Shown here in pieces: positions 56,961-64,000 of a stretch of 64,000 bases of DNA. The translations under genes and the position numbers were made by a program. The DNA is taken from positions 30,132,001 to 30,196,000 of the forward strand of contig OY540810.1 in NCBI GenBank assembly GCA_961205875.1, written 5' to 3'. The notes beneath the pieces are model-generated. The model was not told the DNA's origin, made no database searches, and saw only the letters and a program-made list of their open reading frames with translations. Position 1 is the first letter of the stretch. Every line of letters begins with the position of its first letter. This DNA is from Sialis fuliginosa. Taxonomy: Eukaryota > Arthropoda > Insecta > Megaloptera > Sialidae.

Positions 56961-59122
56961 TTTACTGAGTTGCGCACTAATATAAGATTATTTGACACAT
57001 ACCACAAAAAAATATACTTTGTTTATTTGTATCCATACAAAATAAATAGCTGCAGAATTTTATTTAAAAAAAAGTTCACGTTAATATACCTTCTTATAAC
57101 AATAATAATATACCTCCTTAAGCCCATAGCCAGTTATATTACTGTTAAACGTACTTGCGACTAAAAAAACCAAACTTAAAATGGCTATTTATTGATAAAG
57201 CATCTAACGTAAACTTTGTGTGGGGGGGGGGGGGGTACATACAATATTTTTAACAAGTCGGCGCCCCTGGTTACGTAATAATAGGAAGAAACCCTTAAAA
57301 AAAAATTGAGTCTGTAGGATCGCGCCAAGCTGAGATATTAACTATTCAATTTACTTCTTTGTTAGTTTATGAGTTTTAATTTGTTTTTAAAAAGGGAAGG
57401 AGGTCGCGAGGGTCTTTAAGTGCGTGATACTCTTAAAGATAATAGTGTAAGCTACATTTAAAAAAAATTGAGTCTGTAGGATCGCGCCAAGCTTATTTGT
57501 TAATAATAGAACGATCTTCGGGTATTAATAGGCTATTGATTATACGGGAAAATTAGAGGTAGAAAGGAACAATTGCAGTAAAGGGTTTTTATTGTTTTAT
57601 ATGTTTGTTTGACATCTACAGATGATAAAATCACAAAGTGCTACTAAATTCACCTTTGCGTTTTTAAGGGGCGGGGCGGGGGTTAACAAGTCACTTTTCA
57701 ATGTTTTAAGTATAACTCAAAAACTAAGCAAAAATTGACAATTTTGCAATTTCCCATCAAAATAGAAGATTAAAATTTTTTTTTATACAAAAAGTATTTA
57801 AAAAACAAATCAAGAAAATTTAAAAAATCACAAATTTTTCAAATTTTTACTAAATTGCTCATAACTTATTTCTGAGTAAAGATAGGTATAGGAGATGCTT
57901 TGGAGAAAAAAAATTAGAGATCACTGTCAATATGGCTGGTCAAAAAAGTTTTTTCGATGAAAATTGGATGTGATATAGCCATTCAAAGTTTACCATTTTT
58001 TACCGCTTTTACTCTCATTTGTCGAAATGTCCAAAAAATCTTTTTTCTTTGGTCCTAAAAACGTGAAATTTAAGGGATGTCTTTATTTTATGACGTTTGG
58101 GGGGGGGGGGGGGGTAAATGATATTATTATTTTATCTTATATAATGGAGGAGAGAGTCCAAAAAAATTGGGCCCCCCCAATATTTTTAACAAGTCGGCGC
58201 CCCTGCACCTAAACAATATTACCTCACATTCCGAAGACACGAGACCAAGTCGATACCACTTGAATTTTAAGAATACGAGACAAGACCGAACTTTACTAAT
58301 AGGTATCGTCGAGAGTCCGTTTTAAAATAAATGGTAAAAAATTCACATGAAACCGAGTTATTTCAGTGCAAATGTAACCTTATGAAAGTTTATTTCTCGA
58401 AAAGGCTATTGAATTTTACGTCAAAAATGAAGTGAACCGTCACCCTTTATTTTTTTCTTGTTCAGTGGTTCAAAATCTATAAGAATTAATCTTAACATAA
58501 AAAATTTCCCATCAAAATGTTTTATTGACTAGACTTATTATGTTACATATTAGCGAATATAAAATTAATATTAAAAACCGGCTCATCAAATTTTATGTAG
58601 GTATACATATGCAGAACGCCTGAAATGAAATTTATTTCACCCTTCTCCCCCCCTTCCACCGAGACGATCAGTTCATCAAGTCGACTATTAAAAATACCTA
58701 CATTTCTTTGCAAGAACAAATTGGTCTTAAATAATATGAATGATTTAATATTTGCTAATTTTTATCCTCAAATTATTACAAACAAATTTTAAAACCAATG
58801 AACTCGCTACACTGAATAAGGATTTGTTAGTTAGTAGCAGCTGTCAAATAACCAATTTTACTTTAAAAAAAATTTTTTTATATAGATTGTATATTTTTGC
58901 AATATTTTTTGCAAAATCGGGCTTAATAGATCGATAAAAAATTTAATTATAAAGATTTTAAAAAAATTAGTTTACTCAAAAATTGTACATTAATTTGAAA
59001 CAAAAAAAGTCACTTTTTGATTGTTAGCCCCCCCCCCCATGCCTAAAGCCGGCATTGTGCATATGTATCAATGTACAGAGTGTACAGACACACTTTAAAC
59101 GACCGTTAATACACATGTACAC
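56961..59122. other. Direct-repeat and G-run region
   Basis: No gene. AATATTTTTAACAAGTCGGC with following GCCCCTG occurs at 57243-57269 and again at 58170-58196. TTGAGTCTGTAGGATCGCGC occurs at 57305 and 57468. G runs of 14 (57222-57235) and 16 (58099-58114) bases and a C run of 11 (59028-59038) lie here. CGGCGCCCCTG resembles a hAT right terminus, so the block may be two copies or a duplication of one element. No left terminus was found. Confidence 0.5.
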
Positions 59123-59570
59123 TAGAGATGTGTAATTCATGAACGATTCGTTCTTTTGGAACAATTCTTTTCGGCGAACGAATCAACTCGAGTCAGTATT
59201 TTAAAAAAGAATCGTTATTTTTTTTAATAAATTGTAAAATATAAAAGACAAGATTCGTATAATATTGTATAATAATTACAATATACATATAAACAAATTT
59301 TTTATGTGAACAAAAAAAGTATAAAATATTATAATTTAGGAGCAAAAAAAAAGGTCATCAATTATTAATTATTTGATTTTGACTTTTTAAGTTCTAGCAG
59401 GAATATTTAATAAAGTACAGTTTGTAAGCTAAAAAAAAAGGTTTTAAATTTTTCTTTTTGCATATTCTATAAGTGAATGACTCACTGAACGAGTCAGCAA
59501 GAATGATTCTTATTAGTGAATTGATTCAAATGACTCGAGTCACTAAAAAGACTCATTTTTCACATCTCTA
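59123..59570. mobile_element. hAT-type MITE, TAGAGATGTG termini
   Basis: Starts TAGAGATGTGTAATTCATGA and ends TTTTCACATCTCTA. Subterminal ACTCGAGTCA-like blocks face each other. A perfect 8-bp duplication ATGTACAC flanks it (59115-59122 and 59571-59578). 448 bp with no open frame. An AC repeat follows directly (to 59590). Confidence 0.85.
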
Positions 59571-62500
59571 ATGTACACACACACACACACAATATATTGA
59601 CCGCTATAAGAATACTTGTCGTAGTTTTACCAACGATTTAATTGCATTATTGATTTCAGTGGTATGTAAATGAATAGCACGTCTACCACCATGAAAAAGA
59701 ATAAAACAAGTTTAACATAGGTGTACTACACGACAATAATTGTATTGAACACTACAATAAAGCGTTTAAATTCCGTACAAATTGTTTTGTCATTAATTTG
59801 ATGAACGAGTTGTAAGTACTGAAATTTAATTTAGTTCTAGTACCTGGGTATTATTTAATTTATTTGAACTATTTGGAAATCAAACCGATTAATTGAATAG
59901 CAAATAAAATGTATGATTTAATAAAAATAAGTTTTATACAAAATAAATTTCTTGACAAATCAATATTTTTTTATTTATATTATTTTCTAAAAGAAGAATC
60001 ACTAATCAAATATAAGTATTTATAAACTATAGCTAAAGTTATAAATATTAATACGGTATGAATATCGAAAATTGTCGTACGGTTTCAAAAGGTACTGTGC
60101 CATAGATGCACAAAAAAAATCATACATACCCACATGATTTTCCCTCTCGCTGTTTTGATTATTTCCCCTCGAATCGATCAACAGCATAGCAATACTCCTA
60201 GCGGCAAAGATATTATAATATTTTTGGGTTTCTATCAAACGTAGAGAATGCCAAATCAATTATAGTTTGTACGCTTAATAATAGAAAATTAAATAAGTTT
60301 CCAATTTTGAATTCATTCATTTTGAATTACAGTTAAGATTTCGAAAATTGTCGTACCTTTTTTGTATTTATTACAAAAGGAAAGGAATGGTTAGGTTAGG
60401 TTTGATTAAGTTATGTTAGGTTAGGTGAAGTATTGTTCCATAGATGTGCACAAAAAAAATCATGTATATATGTTGCCGTTAAGACAGATAAAATATTGAT
60501 CGAATTTCGACCATAGGCGACTCAAGTACTAATAACTCTACAAAATAGAGTACATATCAACAGTGGTAGGTGGAAAAAATAATAAAATATTAAGTGTTTA
60601 TAAAAACGAATAATGATAACTATCTATATATTATCTATATATTAACAGAATATTATTTAATAAATACTGATATTAGTAAAAATTATATGATAAATTATTA
60701 AAATGTAGCTATGGTGTATTCATTTTATTGATTTTTCTCTTCAAATTTAAATTATAGTAAAAGTCGATATTTTTATAAATAAAGTGTGACAAAAAATACA
60801 TACATTTATTTATCTTTGAAAAATATGTAGGTACTTCTCTCCCAAATCCTTAATAAAAAAGTATCTCCCTTCTTTCTTCGAAAATACGTTACGCTGATGC
60901 TCTTTTAGAATGATAGATAATTATAAAATCAACAAGTAATGTAGTTAGTTATGTTTGCTTCGAACGATTTGTAAATAAACATTCGTTATAAATGTCAGCA
61001 AACACATTGCACTGAAATTGATTTAAAGCATCGTTAAGACTATGCATACCTTTTTGTGATTAACGTTTATTTACCTTCTCTTCGATGCGATTTCTATAAT
61101 ATTCTCTTAAATATTCCTCGCGGTGGAGTCCTTAACCAGCTCACACACACACGCACACACATACACACGCACACACGTGACCACCTAAATCAATTTGAAT
61201 AATGAACTGACATAATTTATCTCAAAATACTTTTACAGTCACATTTTTAATTTTTATATGATACTAGCTATTATCATTTAGGATTTTTGAAAAATGTAGT
61301 TGAATTAAGTACAAATACGATTAGTTATTATTTTAATAATATATATAATAATCGAGTTATAAGCATACTAACGGACAGACAGACAGACGTTGAGCTTTGT
61401 ATATATTAAGGATGAATTTATTACAAACCAAAGTAACTATTTTTATTAAATTTAAATTTATAGTCAATTTTTTTAATAAATTAAGATGATTATTTTTATT
61501 GAATTAATAGTTCTATGTTATTTACGATTCAGTATAGAGAGAACAACTACATTAATATGTATATTGAAACCAAAATGAAAATCACCCACTAATTCTGAAG
61601 ATGTTATCATAAAATCATTCAGTTATACAGATACAAACTAAACCAATGCTTTCAAATTATAAATAGTTATAAAATACAAGCTATAATACAATAATATAAA
61701 ACATACCTAATAATTATTGGAATAGAAAAAGTTAAAGAAGATTGTTTGTATTCTTATTAGGAGCTATATATGAAGTTTATTTTAAAGAAACTAATAAATA
61801 TGTATTATATTATACCACATATTATATATTGAAAAATAGAGACATCTTGTGAAAACTAAATATATTCATAAGTTATCTGAGTTTCTATGACCCTTGAATA
61901 ATATTCAAAGAATCTATGTTATGGTAACAAGATTTATACAATGTCAGAAATGATTTCTTGTGAAAAATACATATCCTTTAGATTCACATTATTTTAGCTT
62001 CACATATAGACTTTTATGAGGTAATATATTTTATATGGAAGTGCTCAGTATGTATATCAATATAGAACAAAATTGTAAGATTTTAATTGACCATTCATTT
62101 TCCGTTAATTTAATCGGTCATTTTTAACGAAAAAAATCTTATGCAACAAAAAAACGAATAGTTGCCCTTAATTCTATATTAACTTTTTTAATCAGCACCA
62201 AAATATTCAAGAATCTGTGTTTTTATGTTGAACTGTTTTATATAACAGTGCTATCAACTAAACAATATTGAGAACCCCTAACTCTAAACAATGACAGTTA
62301 AATGATTACATAGACGGAAATTATATTCGAATCAGTTGACCCACAAACACTCGTCCGTGGAAGGATAATTGTGTAAGGATAATGCGCGGATGTTCTTAGC
62401 AGTTCGACAAACCAATTTACTGTCATAACGGCTGACAGTCGATGTGAGAGCTTAATTAACGAGAACAACTAAATATCGTACTTCATCGAAATCGTATTCT

Positions 62501-62759
62501 ATTCAAATAATTTTTGACTTGTTAAAGCCTAGCATTATTTAACTAATTCTATGAGACAGTTCAGAATTATTACATTTTTCAATTTTAATACATATTAATT
62601 AGATAAATTGAAAATATTAAATACACGTATTTTTTGTTGTGAAAAATATTTTTTTAACTGTTCATATTTATTCTGTGAAACTCCTTCCTTTCAAAAATGA
62701 ACTTGTTTATAACTTTTTTTTCAGGTTTTAATTTTGTTTAACTTTTATTTTTATTAAAA
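59571..62759. other. Upstream DNA with simple repeats
   Basis: No gene recognised. An AC-rich microsatellite lies at 61142-61178 and a GACAGACAGACAGACG run near 61374. TTAGG-like words (GGTTAGGTTAGG and GTTAGGTTAGGT) occur at 60389-60426. A direct repeat (AAATTGTCGTAC, then ATAGATG and a CACAAAAAAAATCAT block) is present at about 60067-60123 and 60345-60464. Confidence 0.45.
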
Positions 62760-63033
62760 TAGTGGGGTACAGTAGGTTTCTGTCGCCCGGGGCAGATTGC
62801 AAAATTATCACCCCGCCCCCTTGCATTATATGGTAAAAATGAAAAAAAATGGAAACCCTTTTTTTCGAATTTTCCGCTGGTAACCAACAATTTTGCGCTT
62901 TCTAGTAATTTTGATGACATTTTTTTTATTGCTACCCCAAATTTTACCATCCCAAATCCACAATTTTACCGCCCTAAACAAACTGCCGCCCGGGGCAAAT
63001 GCCACCTTTGCCCCCAACCCCGGTACGCTACTG
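62760..63033. mobile_element. hAT-type MITE, CAGTAGCGTACCGGGG termini
   Basis: The right end, read in reverse, is CAGTAGCGTACCGGGG; the left end, TAGTGGGGTAC, is a slightly mutated version. GCCCGGGGCA lies near both ends in inverted orientation. Flanks TATTAAAA (62752-62759) and TATTAAAT (63034-63041) agree at 7 of 8 positions, as for a hAT duplication with one later change. 274 bp. The overlapping short antisense frames are not genes. Confidence 0.7.
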
Positions 63034-63384
63034 TATTAAATTCTTTTTAGGGTTCAGTACCTAAAAATTTCCTCAGGAACAGCTAGAGATAGCAAGTTTA
63101 AATAATTATCACATACTAAAATCTACAGCCTCGTAGTCCTGTAAAATAATTTCTAACACAATGAAATAAAAAGGTATGGTATTTTAAAGCATATTTTGAT
63201 ACTGACAGACTAATTCACTCACTGATCATCAAAACCTATAAGGTACTTCCCGTTGACCTAGAATCTTGAAATTTCACATATAGAAAGCCATAGCACAAGT
63301 AATTCCTGCTCGCACTTGTCCGTATTTTATTTCCTTGCAATATCAAAGATACGAGAAGCTTTGTGATCGTTTTAAAATGAAACA

Positions 63385-63506
63385 AAAAATTGTTCTCTGA
63401 TTTCAAAATTTTAAATTGATATTTTCAGGCCAAGACAAACATTTTTCCTTCCATGCCTGTCTATCTGGCTGTACCCTGAATTATTGTCACACACATAACT
63501 CATGAA
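63385..63506 (+). repeat. Broken copy of the 30.7-kb dispersed repeat
   Basis: CTCTGATTTCAAAA, AATTGATATTTTCA, GCCTGTCTATCTGGCTGT and CATAACTCATGAA follow the order of the repeat at 30660. The match stops at 63506, where the next element begins. Confidence 0.55.
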
Positions 63507-64000
63507 TAGGGGTGTACCGTAATTCCGGTCCGGCCGGAATTCACGATTTTATTCCAGTTCCAATTCCGGCCGGATTTTTAAATTTTAATACTGCTTTCTA
63601 CTAAGAAATTCATAAACAATATAATACGTTGTATTTGTTTAAAAAATCAAACATAAATATAATAATTATGATATAATTGGAAATTTTTCGGGAGAACTAC
63701 AGACTCTCAAATATTTTGTCTAAAATTAGTTTTAATTTAATATTTTGAGAATACATTGTGAAACAGTTATGAAATTTTATAAAACCGATTATAAAAAGAA
63801 AGATCGAGTGAAAATTTTGAAATCGTAGAACAATTTTTCTTTAAAAAATGATCACAAAGCTTTTCGTATTTTCGATAATAAAACAACTCATAACAAAGAT
63901 ACAACGCATTTTATTCATTATTGAATAAAAATCACAATTGCCATGGAAAACTAAAATATTTTTGTAAAACTACAACAATCACTAGAGTGCAATATTAAAA
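63507..64000 (-). mobile_element. hAT-like element cut by the window end
   Basis: Begins TAGGGGTGTACCGTAATTCC. It is an inverted relative of the element at 2934-4800: CGGCCGGAATTCACGATT, then TGCTTTCTACTAAGAAATTC, then from about 63690 the complement of 4360 down to 4025. Compared with that copy, roughly 0.3 kb or more is missing after 63680. The other end lies outside the window. Confidence 0.6.

Noticed and set aside
62738..63017. Two overlapping minus-strand frames of 63-70 codons
   Set aside because: They lie within the hAT MITE at 62760-63033 and read through its GC-rich termini.

Overview
The window reads as AT-rich insect nuclear DNA. The evidence is one spliced receptor gene with large introns and GT-AG junctions, an intact two-ORF LINE, and a dense layer of short inverted-repeat elements, several with clean 8-bp target duplications. 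I cannot fix the order: the receptor is an insect-type GABA-receptor subunit, and the repeats (hAT, pogo, piggyBac and Helitron types) occur in many insects.

The only host gene I can support lies on the minus strand and spans about 37 kb (53179 down to 16046). I rebuilt ten coding exons by reading frame, splice sites and intron phase: 53127-53179 (tentative signal-peptide exon), 48179-48486, 27235-27302, 26784-27004, 24086-24168, 20937-21071, 18353-18666, 17583-17786, 16837-17059 and 16046-16227. Every junction keeps phase. The model encodes 596 residues with an extracellular Cys-loop domain, four membrane helices and a long M3-M4 loop. It is an alpha-like GABA-gated channel subunit of the GRD/CG8916 group, closest in my judgement to Drosophila CG8916. 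The channel-lining helix has Asp where anion channels carry Ala (position -1'), as I recall for GRD.

Layout: 1-16045, downstream intergenic DNA packed with foldback elements, including a hAT element inserted into an older foldback element (9383-11931). 16046-27302, the clustered 3' exons, with an inverted Penelope-like retroelement remnant and hammerhead-like motifs at 23331-23961. 27303-48178, a 20.9-kb intron that holds a complete LINE (37137-42937, antisense to the host gene, both ORFs open, 13-bp target duplication) and several MITEs. 48487-53126, the first intron, with a 1.9-kb inverted-repeat element that carries a nested MITE. 53180-64000, upstream DNA with more hAT MITEs, G/C homopolymers and a hAT-like element cut by the window edge.

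No tRNA, rRNA, CRISPR or prokaryote-type features were seen. Most other open frames are chance openings in AT-rich DNA.
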